Shown here one piece after another: positions 1 to 8,946 of a DNA stretch of 64,000 bases. The translations under genes were made by a program, and so were the position numbers. The notes beneath the pieces were generated by a model. It searched no databases, had not been told where the DNA came from, and saw nothing but the letters and a program-made list of their open reading frames with translations. Location: the NCBI GenBank assembly GCA_010279815.1, contig QEOQ01000626.1, forward strand, positions 437,188 through 501,187, in the 5' to 3' direction. Positions within the stretch are counted from its first letter, which is position 1, and every line of letters starts with the position of its first letter. The DNA comes from Brachionus plicatilis (taxonomy: Eukaryota > Rotifera > Eurotatoria > Ploima > Brachionidae).

Positions 1-1
1 T

Positions 2-166
2 CAACTACGGCGTGAGATCGTGGCATCTTGTCAGCAAAGACACAACTTCTTCATCAATCGAATAGCTAATGAATGGAACGAACTTCCAGACGACATAGTC
101 GCAACTGAGACCGTGGACTCCTTTAAAATCAAATACGACCATTATCAATTAAGACGACCGCTTTGA
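2..166 (+). mobile_element. 3' end of a non-LTR retrotransposon (LINE) ORF
   Basis: The frame from base 2 is open for 54 codons and stops at TGA 164-166. It contains the pattern FFINRIANEWNELPDDIV followed by ETVDSFK and a short basic end. This is the characteristic C-terminus of Jockey/CR1-type LINE reverse transcriptase proteins, where a segment like F-x-N-R-x-x-x-x-W-N-x-L-P precedes a final S-F-K helix. The rest of the element lies outside the window. A short 3' UTR and a (TAC)8 tail follow, as is usual for LINEs that end in microsatellites. The reading frame is intact here, so the copy may be fairly young. Confidence 0.75.
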
Positions 167-201
167 GGGGCATCCCTGCGAGTTATCTCGCCACGCGGTC
201 T

Positions 202-225
202 TACTACTACTACTACTACTACTAC
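202..225 (+). repeat. (TAC)8 microsatellite, probable LINE tail
   Basis: Eight TAC units start 36 bp after the LINE stop codon. The position suggests this is the 3' tail at which the retrotransposon was integrated. Confidence 0.8.
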
Positions 226-719
226 TAAATTTAGAAAAAATAGAAAAATATATTTTTATTATTTTTTACATATTTAATGCGGCATTTATACCAAAATTTT
301 GACATTAACTGCAGCATTTTTAGTCGCAGCGTATCTGGAAAAAAAAGTGGGTTAAATGCAGCATTAAAATCCAGAATTCTGGTTTAAAGTGCAATGCATT
401 AGGGGGCAAGGCATTACGGTAAATATACTTAATATTTGAGAAATAAATATACTCAATACTTAATATTAAGTATATTTGATAACTATACTTAACTTTTTTT
501 TAATCTATTAAAAGATTTAAAAAATTTGGGAGATTTGTTTTATTTTGGTGTATTAAACTTCGAATTTAATCATAAATTGAGAAAGTTGAGTACTCATCAA
601 AGCTAACTTTTTCAAATTCCTTTTTTTCCTTATTTTTTTGGCCTAAATACCTTCAACAGCTGATTACTTTACAAAAAAAAGATTTTTTTTTGATTCTTTA
701 AAAAGCAGTATACTCGGTG

Positions 720-1530
720 AATCGTTGGAATGGAATGGAAGTGATTGAACTGAACGGGAATGTTTTTTGGTCATTTATATTTTTTCCCTTTTTCAATTTT
801 CCCTCTTAACATTTTTCCCTTAATTTTTTTTCACTTTTTTTTTTATTCCCCCTGTAATTAATAAATAACTAAAAAAAATTTACCAAAAAACATTAAACAG
901 AAAAGTTACTTTTTGTTTATCACTTAGAACTTCAGCATAAAAATCATACAAAAGACCATATTTAATAAAACTATTTTAAGCTACACGCATTAATCTTTGA
1001 TCAAATAAAAAAAATTTAAAAAAATTAAAATTGAATAAAAAAGATTTTTCGCGCCTAAGACAGGATCCGGTAATTACCATGTGGTAAACCCAAGAATTCG
1101 TCGTTTTGCCGCAAGATAAACTGATTCATAAGTTATGAATCATAACCGCGAAAAAAAAATTAAAATAAGCATTTAAATTGAAACATGGATTAGAGTCTAA
1201 TATTTAATTTTTACTGTAATTAATTATCTTTTATTTTTGGATTTAAATCAATTAGAAAGTCTATTTATTTTAAAATCAATTTATTTAATCTTAATTTTTA
1301 ATTGGCTAAAATTATTTTATATTATTCAGAGGGATAAATATTAAAAGGGAAAAAATTACAGAGGGAAAATTTTACAGAGGGAAAAAATTTAAGAGGGAAA
1401 AAGTTTAAAAGGGAAAATTGTAAAAGGGAAAAAAAATAAAAGGGAAAAAGTTTAAGAGGGAAAAATGCTACTAAATCATGTATTTTATGGAATGCATCTC
1501 CATTCCACTCCTTTTCGGGAACGGACCAAT
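720..1530. repeat. Degenerate inverted-repeat element (MITE-like)
   Basis: Near 725-860 the plus strand reads TGGAATGGAATGGAAGTG, then GAACGGGAATG, then TTTTCCCTTTT/TTTCCCTCTT blocks. Near 1330-1530 the complementary order appears: GGGAAA blocks, then TGGAATGCATCTCCATTCCAC and CGGGAACGG. This gives two imperfect arms of roughly 140-200 bp around an AT-rich core. It looks like an old non-autonomous transposon, but target-site duplications could not be defined. Confidence 0.4.
1329..1466 (+). repeat. Tandem array of ~16-bp GGGAAAA units
   Basis: About eight units of the form (A/G)AGGGAAAAA(A)TTTA follow one another with small length changes. The array forms the inner part of the right arm of the inverted repeat at 720-1530. 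Confidence 0.6.
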
Positions 1531-1988
1531 TCATTTTAGCAAAAACCACTGTAACATTAAATGATCTGATGATAAAAATCTTAAATGATAATTTTTTTTT
1601 TACTTTGACTATGAATGCAATTTTTTTTTGCGAAAAAATCTTGGTAAAATACTCTTGTATCAAAGATAAAAACTTGTTTAATGGAAAACTTTTGCATACA
1701 ATATGATGCTGATGGTTTAAAAAAATTATTTTTTTGATCGTAAAATGAAAAAATTTTTTTTCCTTTTTTAAAAATTAAAAAATTAATTACAAGTTATGAG
1801 CTCAATTTTTTCGGAGAAATAAAAGCTTTCATGGATTTTCGACAAGTTAAGAGTTCAAAATTTGTGGGCTTTATGACATTCTTCTTTTTTTAGTCTTCAA
1901 AATTAAATAAAAAATCTCTCAAATTTTTAAAAAACAATTTAAAGGAATTATAAAATAAATTTTTTAAAATTTTTTAAAATTCGATATT

Positions 1989-2170
1989 AGTGTTGGGAAA
2001 TGGAATGAGGCTGGCATTGGCAAGATCATTTCTTTCAGCTGTTTAAGATAAAATGAATCTTATTGATTTCACCTAATTTTTATAAAATTAGTTAAAAATT
2101 AATAAAATTTATTTGTGTGAACTTTTTTTATTTATTAAAATTGATTTTAGTACTTAGAAGATGACTCTGC
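1989..2170 (+). repeat. Dispersed repeat B, copy 1 (uninterrupted)
   Basis: From about 1989 the sequence (GTTGGGAAATGG, GGCATTGGCAAGATCATTTC, AATTAGTTAAAAATTAATAA, AGAAGATGAC) matches the segment at 15935-16375. The second copy is split by a hairpin MITE; this copy lacks the insertion. A short stem-loop, CTCTGC(TTTTTTTGA)GCAGAG, follows near 2164-2186. Confidence 0.6.
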
Positions 2171-2277
2171 TTTTTTTGAGCAGAGAAATAAGCCTTATAG
2201 CTCAATTGGTGTCAAGATTAAAACAGTTCATTTTGATGGGTCTTGCCATCCATTAATATTAATTCTTAAGAAATATA

Positions 2278-3513
2278 CTAAATTTGAAAAGAAATAAGAG
2301 TAAAAATGGTGGTAAACCCAGTGGCCAAAATATTCTCAAACATCATTTCCCTATTTTTTACATTGTCAATAAAATTCTTGTTCGAATCTGTTCTATAATC
2401 AGGCAAGTAATCAACGCCAATTTCACCATAGCCAAAAAAACCCACTAATGGAACATTGGGAAACTCTTTTAAGAACAAATTTGATTCAAAATTTTTTTGT
2501 TGATGATAATCTTTGCCGCGTCCACAACAACTAATCTGAAATGCCAGACACCTTTCTCTATTTGAATAAACACCACTCTTTTTCATCAAGTCAATTTTTT
2601 CATTCCATACATCATTAAACTCTTGCTGGGTTGGCTCCCGAACCACAATTTGAGACACCTTACACTGAAAATCAACATTTGAGATTAAGGACAAAAAAAC
2701 CAACTTGGTTCTTTGACCAGAACAATCATCCATTCTCTTCACTATGCCTCCCGTACAGGCAAAGCTTTTTTTCACATTTTTTTCCAATTTTAGCTTTCTG
2801 ATCTGGTTTAAATTATCCAACAAGGGTATTAATTTAGAATCCGAATATCCATCCACTAATAACAACAAAAATCTAATCTCTTCATTTTTTTTCACGCCCA
2901 AAAAGTTGTCCAAATCTTGCTCAGTCTTTAGTTCTGGCAAATTTTTTTTGAAATGAATCGGCTTGAATTCGATTCTGTAGTTGACATTTTCTGGAACAAA
3001 CAAACCACTCAAAGCAGGCTGCTCACAATCAGACTCGATTTCGAGACCACTGTTTTCATTTGAGCCGATGATTCCGTCTCCAACTATGAAAAGCTTTGGC
3101 AAATTTTGGGACAACTTGTTTTTTAAAAGGCTCAAAAAGGTAGCTCTTTTTTTGCCAGTCTTCAGACGCTTTGACCTTTGAAAATCAGAGTTGTGAGCAG
3201 ATTCATTTGAAGCAAGCAAAGAGTCCAAATTGGCTGGTTTGTTCAGAAAAAACAAGCTCAAAGCTGGCTTGCACCAAATTTTCTCCAATTCCGAGCTGAT
3301 CTTTTCATTAAAATCCTGGACTTTGTCACAGTTATCGTTTGATAGATAGATTAATGTTTGCGGGTAGCGCTCACGCTGCTTGATTACTTCATGAACCATT
3401 TTGTTCCATTTTTTGCACACTCTCATGCATCCAAGCAGATATTTACTTGGCAAATAAGAGAATATCTTGAGCAGTATTAAATCATCCAAGTTTTCGTATG
3501 ATGATGATTCCAT
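2278..3513 (-). CDS. FBXO22: F-box only protein 22 (F-box plus FIST domains)
   Basis: The single-exon ORF of 411 aa is close to the roughly 400 aa of animal FBXO22. An F-box lies at about residues 6-48 (LDDLILLKIFSYLPSKYLL, then CMRVCKKWNKMV). The C-terminal half is FIST-like and ends with the FBXO22 signature: residues ~325-365 carry CCGRGKDYHQQKNFESN, then FPNVPLVGFFGYGEIGVD, which parallels the vertebrate CVGRG...FP-x-VPL-x-GFFG-x-GEIG block. The family is the substrate receptor of an SCF (SKP1-CUL1-RBX1) ubiquitin ligase, with chromatin and transcription-factor substrates reported in mammals. No intron is needed. The start was chosen because the F-box begins just after this ATG. The promoter is shared with the divergent selenoprotein T gene 211 bp away. 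Confidence 0.88.
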   Translation of the reverse strand: MESSSYENLDDLILLKIFSYLPSKYLLGCMRVCKKWNKMVHEVIKQRERYPQTLIYLSNDNCDKVQDFNEKISSELEKIWCKPALSLFFLNKPANLDSLLASNESAHNSDFQRSKRLKTGKKRATFLSLLKNKLSQNLPKLFIVGDGIIGSNENSGLEIESDCEQPALSGLFVPENVNYRIEFKPIHFKKNLPELKTEQDLDNFLGVKKNEEIRFLLLLVDGYSDSKLIPLLDNLNQIRKLKLEKNVKKSFACTGGIVKRMDDCSGQRTKLVFLSLISNVDFQCKVSQIVVREPTQQEFNDVWNEKIDLMKKSGVYSNRERCLAFQISCCGRGKDYHQQKNFESNLFLKEFPNVPLVGFFGYGEIGVDYLPDYRTDSNKNFIDNVKNREMMFENILATGFTTIFTLISFQI

Positions 3514-3724
3514 TTTTTTATCAAATGACCATTTTATTTCTAATTATTAATATGAATTTTTTGATTATTTTCAACTTAATTTAATCTAAGCTAGCAATCG
3601 ATTTTTGCATTTGCATTTAGAAAAAAAAAATTTGAAGATAATTTTAAATTTGCTTAATTTATGTTTCTAGTGAGACTTTATAAAATAAAAGTCTGAATAA
3701 AATAAACTTTTTGATCAAAAAAAA
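3514..3724. promoter_or_regulatory. Short bidirectional promoter region, FBXO22 / SELENOT
   Basis: Only 211 bp separate the two divergent start codons, so both promoters must lie here or overlap the genes. The interval is AT-rich, with a TATA-like TTTATAAAATAAAAG near 3675-3690 pointing to the plus-strand gene. No other element can be assigned by eye. Confidence 0.5.
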
Positions 3725-4574
3725 ATGGGCGAAGGATTTAATGTAAATTTGGTGATGCTATGCTTCCTAGTACTCGCATTGTCGGTAAAGGACCTGGTGT
3801 TTATAAGCCCTGGTACAGTGGAGCAGGCAGAATTGGAATCGGCCTCTGTAGAACCGGCATCCGATGTTCAAAGTGAGATGCCAGATCAAGCCGAGACCGA
3901 TGGCGAGTCGGAAAATTTTGACACTAATTTTGGTGACGAAGATGTGCAGAAAAAAATTCCTTCACTCAAAATGAAAAGTAACCAGCAAACAATCAAATTT
4001 TTATACTGGTAGTTATTTTTTAAAAAAGCAAAAAAATAAAATTTTTTAAAATTTTATTCAAGTTTTTCGTGCGGATACAAAAATGCTTTCGAACAGTACT
4101 CTCAATTGATCCAGTCAAGATTCCCGGATATAAACATAGCTGGCGAGAACTACTCGCCCGGAACCCATCGTTTAATCATGGCTCAGGCTTTGAGCGTTCT
4201 AAAGATGGTGCTGATCGGCTTTATCATATCGGGCTCTAGTCCATTCGCCTACTTCAACATGGCATCGCCCAGTGTGTTCACTTGGGCCACCCAAAATAAA
4301 GTACAATTGAAAAAAAAAAATTTAATTTAAAATTTTTATTCTTTAGTTTTATTCTTGCCTAATGATTTTTTTTCTATCAAATGCTATTGAAACTAGCTTG
4401 ATTAGTAGTGGTGCGTTTGAGATTTATTTGAATGGCATTCAAATTTGGTCCAAGTTGGCGAGTGAAAGAATGCCACACGACAAAGAATTGATGCAAATTT
4501 TAGACATCAATTTCAATTTTGAATCCGAAAAAAACTCCGCATTCGGAACTGGAAGTGCAAACGGAAAATTTTAA
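3725..4574 (+). CDS. SELENOT: Selenoprotein T homologue with Cys in place of Sec
   Basis: Three exons were inferred: 3725-4008, 4063-4300 and 4347-4574, with introns of 54 and 46 bp. They join in phase to a 249-aa protein. A signal-anchor lies at residues ~8-28. An acidic linker (~33-80) follows, much longer than in the 195-aa human protein. The thioredoxin-like core then begins. Codons 95-98 read Cys-Phe-Ser-Cys followed by Gly-Tyr, where vertebrate SELENOT has Cys-Val-Ser-Sec-Gly-Tyr. The Sec position is TGC, not TGA. The rest matches the family: RFPDINIAGENY, a hydrophobic stretch near LIGFIISGSSPFAYF, then FFLSNAIE, SSGAFEIYLNG and WSKL. The family consists of ER-membrane oxidoreductases. 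AATAAA signals follow at ~4599. I am confident in the family and fairly confident in the splice sites. Confidence 0.9.
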
Positions 4575-4651
4575 AGAATTTTTAATTTTTTTTTTTTAAT
4601 AAAATTTATTTAATAAAATGAGGAAAAAATATTTTAAATTATTTTAAATGA

Positions 4652-4675
4652 ATGAAAAAGACAAGTCTTTTTCAT
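4652..4675 (-). terminator. Stem-loop in the shared 3' region of convergent genes
   Basis: ATGAAAAAGAC and GTCTTTTTCAT form an 11-bp perfect stem with a 2-nt loop. It starts two bases beyond the stop codon of the minus-strand gene and lies 77 bp after the SELENOT stop. It could affect 3'-end formation of either transcript; that role is inferred. Confidence 0.4.
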
Positions 4676-4676
4676 C

Positions 4677-5309
4677 TTATTCGCAAATTAATTCATTAAA
4701 AACAGTGGTTCTAGTGTAGCAGTCGGGTGACGATTTTCTATTATTTTTTATTGCTTTAAGTATTTTAATGTCATCTTCATCTAATTCCTCAATGATGGGT
4801 TTACTCTTTTTATTACTGCTCGGAATAAACTCGCTCAGTTCTTTGGCTCTTAAAGAATCGACAACAATTACACAAACAATTGGTTGATTGCATTGTGGCT
4901 GACTATTTACTTTATCATTGGCATTTCTTTGATTTTGGTTCTGGCTGGAACCTTGCATTCTATCATCAGAATTCGAATTGGCATTGTTAAAGTTGGAATT
5001 ATTGTTTTGATTGTTAAAATTAGAGTTATTTGGCAAATTATTTTGGTTATTAAAATTAGGGTTCTTGGGCACATTGTTTTGATTATTGAAATTAGAGTTA
5101 GGCCCATTGTTGGAGTTAAAATTAGAGTTGTTAAAATTATTGGGATTATTTAAGCCTGGTCCATTGTTTTGTCCAAAATTTTGACCAGAGTTGAAATTGG
5201 AAAAAGGAGGTGGCACATTTTGATTCGAATTGGAGTTGGGTCCATTGAAGCTACGCTGGTCATTCGAGCCACGATCTGACTTCTTTCGCTTGGATTTTAA
5301 AGCTCCCAT
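4677..5309 (-). CDS. Myristoyl-cluster protein 1: Asn-rich, polybasic N-terminus
   Basis: This 210-aa single-exon ORF is not recognised as any named family. It begins MGALKSKRKKSDRG: Gly2, Ser6 and Lys7 fit the N-myristoyltransferase consensus, and the basic run would add electrostatic membrane binding. Residues ~20-135 are dominated by Asn with NFNNQNN repeats, a prion-like composition. The C-terminal ~70 residues are more ordinary: a hydrophobic IVCVIVV, an acidic ELDEDDIKILK segment and a final ELICE. A TATAAAA box lies 56 bp upstream of the ATG. It is the last of seven same-strand genes with this N-terminus. The plausible location is the inner face of the plasma membrane; the function is unknown. 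Confidence 0.72.
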   Translation of the reverse strand: MGALKSKRKKSDRGSNDQRSFNGPNSNSNQNVPPPFSNFNSGQNFGQNNGPGLNNPNNFNNSNFNSNNGPNSNFNNQNNVPKNPNFNNQNNLPNNSNFNNQNNNSNFNNANSNSDDRMQGSSQNQNQRNANDKVNSQPQCNQPIVCVIVVDSLRAKELSEFIPSSNKKSKPIIEELDEDDIKILKAIKNNRKSSPDCYTRTTVFNELICE

Positions 5310-5364
5310 TGTATTTTAGTGATAAATTTCAAAACTCTCATCTGTTTTTTTGGATGTCGTCGTT

Positions 5365-5371
5365 TTTTATA
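5365..5371 (-). promoter_or_regulatory. TATA box of myristoyl-cluster gene 1
   Basis: The minus strand reads GAGTATAAAAAACG, with TATAAAA at these positions, 56 bp before the ATG at 5309. That leaves room for a 5' UTR of about 25-30 nt. Confidence 0.6.
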
Positions 5372-5374
5372 CTC

Positions 5375-5963
5375 ATTAGTCATTACTCTATGTTTATAAA
5401 CTTGACAAACCAATTCAAGCATCAATGCTTACATCACCAAAAATGCATTTTAATTAAAAGCCTTTGATTTTAGAAGAGAATTGATTGCATAAGTTGGATA
5501 CATTCTAAATGATACAAATGATAGCTGGTGGTTGTTTAAAATTTATTCTATTTGTTTATGGTAAATTGGCCTTGTGTAGAAAGTTTATGGTAAAACATCG
5601 TGGTAAATGTGTTCATTGGCATTTAAATTTTAAATACATGGCTCATTTTTTTAATTAGTTTTTCTTTCAATTCAATTAAAGCATTTTCGTGGGCAAATTT
5701 TAATTGTGCTGTCCTAAGAAAAATTTTTTAAATAACAAATATTTTTTCGAAATCAGATAAAATTTTTAATCAATGACAATTGTTTTTTTTTTAATGACAA
5801 AAATAAATTTTGCTCAGTTTTTTTTTTGATACATGGCCAAAATTGATTGAAAAAAATATATACTTAATTTTTAAATATGTTTTATTAATAAAAATTAAAA
5901 AAAAATTAAAAAATATATCTTTTAAAAGATTTTAATAAGCGATCTATTCTGTTGTTTTAGACT
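5375..5963. other. Intergenic AT-rich spacer
   Basis: This spacer lies between the promoter of cluster gene 1 and the stop codon of cluster gene 2. I see no exon or clear repeat in it. Confidence 0.5.
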
Positions 5964-6377
5964 TCAGTATATCAAGTCTTTACAAACGTGAATTTTTTTA
6001 TATTGTCTAGGCGGAGGTACAGATGGCGCCGTGTAAACAATTGGCGGAAGTGGCTTAGGTGGTGGAATGGCTACGCAAACAACTTGAGATCCTGGGGGTA
6101 TATTTCGATGGTGGAAAGGTGGAACATCTGGGGGAGGTCCGTAGGGTTCGTAAGAGTCCGGTTGTCCATACGGGTTAGGTCCATAGTTTGGTGGAGGATA
6201 TCTGCCATAATTCGATGATCCATATGATCCTGGAGGTGGTGGCGGCGGCGGATAATTCGAATTCGGTGGATAGTTGGAATTCGATGGGTAGTTTGATGGT
6301 GGGTAATTTGGTGGTGGGTAGTTTGGTGGTGGGGGTGATGCTGCCCTCTTCTTTTTCTTGGAACTTCTCAAACCCAT
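5964..6377 (-). CDS. Myristoyl-cluster protein 2: Pro/Tyr-rich
   Basis: The 137-aa ORF begins MGLRSSKKKKRAASPPPP: Gly2, Ser6 and Lys7 fit the myristoylation consensus, followed by four Lys and an Arg. Residues ~15-90 are Pro/Tyr/Asn repeats of the type PPNYPPPNYPPSNYP, plus a seven-Pro run. The C-terminus has VVCVAIPPPKPLPP and ends CKDLIY. The VVCV motif recalls IVCV in cluster protein 1, a possible trace of common origin. The reading frame is well supported by the contrast between proline codons and the AT-rich surroundings. A probable 5'-UTR intron ends ten bases before the ATG. No known family was recognised; a membrane-tethered disordered protein is the simplest reading. Confidence 0.72.
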   Translation of the reverse strand: MGLRSSKKKKRAASPPPPNYPPPNYPPSNYPSNSNYPPNSNYPPPPPPPGSYGSSNYGRYPPPNYGPNPYGQPDSYEPYGPPPDVPPFHHRNIPPGSQVVCVAIPPPKPLPPIVYTAPSVPPPRQYKKIHVCKDLIY

Positions 6378-6387
6378 CTCTAATTAT

Positions 6388-6493
6388 CTAGGAGAAATAC
6401 AAAAATGAATTTTTCTATTTCGAAAAATCGTAACTTGACAGAATCATTAGATGTGATACGTTTAAATAGTATATTGAAGTAATTGAATTTTAC
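6388..6493 (-). other. Probable 5'-UTR intron of cluster gene 2
   Basis: On the minus strand GTTTCAG|GTAAAATTC is a strong donor and TTTCTCCTAG|ATAATTAGAG a strong acceptor, 106 bp apart and just upstream of the ATG at 6377. A TATA-like TTTAAG lies further upstream at ~6534-6539. Confidence 0.45.
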
Positions 6494-6539
6494 CTGAAAC
6501 GCTAGTTCTCTTTCTTTCTATGATGTTTGATTACTTAAA

Positions 6540-7606
6540 CACTTTCATTCATGCAAAAAAATACAATTAAAATCTAAATATTTCAGTTGAGAATTATTCC
6601 CAAGTTTCTGCTGTAGATTCTCCTGTCGCTACATTTCTTTTATTCATTTTAACAATGAGTCGATTTTTAAACATACAATTTAAGTTTTAGATTTTTTTAT
6701 CTATCATTATCTTTTTTCTTGTATATATACATTTATATATATATACAAAATTTAGACTTTCTGAATTAGATCAAAAAATTCCTGTACAGAAATTTATTTC
6801 AATTTGTAAAAAAATAAAATATGAAAAAGTTAAAATTTAATTTTTTTGTTGTATCCATTTCAGGCTAAAATTTTACAGATTAATTAATTAATTCATTTTT
6901 CAAAAAAGAAAAAATTAAACTAAAAGCCATGGTCTTTTTGGGCTTTTTTTTCAGTTTTTCTTTTAATTGAATCAATTTGTTAATAATATTTTCAAGTTTT
7001 TTTAAATAAAAAAATAAGTTCATTTTTGCAATTCGAGGAAATGGAGGAGACTTTTAGGCTATTGTTAAGTTTTCAAACACATTAAAAGCTGAAAATAGTT
7101 TGGCACAAAGATAATTAAAAAAATTTTTTAATTAAAAATAAAAAAATTTGTATATCCTAAACTCAGCAATTAAAGTACACTCGATTATAATTGAAAAAAA
7201 TTTACAATTTAATTTAATGGTTTAAATCAAAGTTAAATTTTTTATCAATGCCAAAAAAATAGTCATTAGTTAATTTTGAAAGTATTTAAAAAAATAATAA
7301 GCAGGAAAATTGCTTCTATTCAATTAGTAATTAAAATTGAGAAAAAAGTGATTTTCATTGAAATAAATTTGAATCAAAAGAAGATCTCTCTTTAGAAATG
7401 CTTGGCATTCCTATTTTTTTAAACTTATATTTTTTTGTTTTAGAAAAATTTTAAATTATTAATAAAATAGAAACATTTTAATAAGGTATAATTTTGATCA
7501 GAATAAAGCCAAGCGTCAAGGCTTTATTCAGAGCACACTTTTGTAGTCTTAACCGAACGGTCTAAAAAAATCATGAAAATAGTGATTTTGCTCAAAATTA
7601 GTAATA
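6540..7606. other. Gene-free AT-rich interval
   Basis: I found no exon. A short (TA)n-rich stretch lies near 6722-6748. The interval ends at the TA target site of the pogo-like element. Confidence 0.5.
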
Positions 7607-8340
7607 CAGTGAAACCTCGCAATTTGTCCACCTCTATAAAGTTCCATTTTTTCTTTCCCCCAAACTTTTTCCTATCTAAATACATGTAAACAAACCACTT
7701 TAATCTGTCCATGCTTTATGTGTCCACTCTCTTAACTTGTGTCCGCCAAAATCAGAAAATTAAGAACTTTTTCTATGCAAAAAAAACTCTATAATTTGTC
7801 CATTCATTATAAACTTAACAAAATTATTTCTTTTTTACTAATTTTCTTAATTTATTATTATCAAAAGCATTATGCAAAAAAGTAATAAAATATACATAGA
7901 GATGAAATAAGTTATTTTTGAATCTCATTTAATCGTTTAAAAAAAACTTTAAAATGTCAAAAAGTCAAAATCAAACTCCAAAAACTCCAAAATCCTATAA
8001 CGAACATAATCTTAGGGAAAAAATTGAAGTTGTAAAGAGAGCGCTCAAGGTAAATCTCATTTTAAAGCGTTGGAAACTGCTTATATTTAACAAGAGCTAC
8101 ATACAAATAAGCAAACAAAAATATTAGATTTCTTTTAAATAATTATTAATGTAAATGACATTTGTATGTAAACTGTGTAAATTTTTATTTTTCTGAAATA
8201 GTGTATTTTTAAAATAAAAATCTTTTCATTTAACTTTTCATTCTATAGGCATCTGTAGGAACCTCTCTAATTCGTCCACCTCTGTATGTGTCCATTTTTC
8301 TGCTTCCCCCGGCGGTGGACAAATTAGAGAGGCTTCACTG
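7607..8340 (+). mobile_element. Truncated pogo/Tigger-like DNA transposon
   Basis: The element is flanked by TA on both sides (7605-7606 and 8341-8342). Its ends are inverted: CAGTGAAACCTCGCAATTTG on the left and, reverse-complemented, CAGTGAAGCCTCTCTAATTTG on the right, both continuing into TCCACC. Further TGTCCAC and GTCCRCC motifs recur just inside both ends. A transposase N-terminal exon is embedded at 7954-8049. At 734 bp it has lost most of its coding region, so it is non-autonomous. TA duplications and CAGTG ends fit the pogo/Tigger branch of Tc1/mariner. Confidence 0.78.
7954..8049 (+). pseudogene. Transposase N-terminal exon (CENP-B/pogo type)
   Basis: Thirty-two codons open with ATG and end at a donor, CTCAAG|GTAAATC. 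After a Ser/Gln/Pro start, the segment YNEHNLREKIEVVKRALK resembles the first helix of the CENP-B/pogo N-terminal DNA-binding domain. The rest of the transposase is missing before the right inverted repeat, so this is a remnant. Confidence 0.6.
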
Positions 8341-8946
8341 TATAAGATTGATTATCCATATGTTAAAAAATTTCGAATTTTTCGCTAGAAAGACTGGAAA
8401 GAAAAAAAAAATTATCAAGGAAAAAATTTTGGGTGCAAAGGACATAAACAGTTATTTTAAATTTAAATTTTTTTTTAGTTTAGGCCTAAAAATTCGCTCT
8501 AAAAAAATTAATCAGCTCATTTAAAATTTGTATCTGCTATAACTCTGAAAATTAATGTTAATGATTTGATAATATTTTGCAGAATTTTAGAGTTTGCAGA
8601 GACTTAATTTGAGTGATTTTTCAGAACAACTTTTAGACTTAAACAAAAATGTTATTCAAATTTTAAATTTCATTTTCTTGGATTATTCTTATGCTTGTGT
8701 CAGCCATTCTCAATAACTAATAACATTAGAATAGGGAAAGTTATTACAATAAAGTTATTGTTCATTTTTGTGTTACGTTTTTATTCTAAAATTTAAATTT
8801 TAATAAGAAGAATTTTTTTCTATAGAATTTAATAAATACGAAGTCGTTTTCGATAATTTTTATTATTATTTATTAAAATCAATTTTTAAATAGATCAATA
8901 AAACTATCTAGTGTTTGCATAATTAATATTTGATCACATATTTTAG

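Larger units (their letters stand above)
226..2277. other. Gene-free AT-rich interval with repeats
   Basis: I see no credible coding exon here. The interval holds a small palindrome (ATACTTAATATTAAGTAT near 456-473), a large degenerate inverted repeat (720-1530) and a dispersed-repeat copy (1989-2170), annotated separately. The rest is homopolymer-rich AT sequence. Confidence 0.6.

Noticed and set aside
1322..1663. 113-aa minus-strand ORF rich in Phe, Leu and Pro
   Set aside because: It is created by the GGGAAA tandem array; a repeat artefact.
3725..4574. UGA-encoded selenocysteine and a SECIS element for SELENOT
   Set aside because: The Sec position is TGC in the spliced frame; no recoding is needed, and no SECIS-like hairpin was sought further.
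4884..5153. Plus-strand 89-aa ORF rich in Ile and Val
   Set aside because: It is the antisense of the Asn-rich repeats in cluster gene 1 (AAT/AAC read as ATT/GTT).
5988..6391. Plus-strand ORFs rich in Trp, Arg and Val opposite cluster gene 2
   Set aside because: They are the antisense of Pro/Tyr codons, with no start context or splice signals.
8288..8524. 78-aa plus-strand ORF
   Set aside because: It begins in the right inverted repeat of the pogo-like element and continues into AT-rich DNA.
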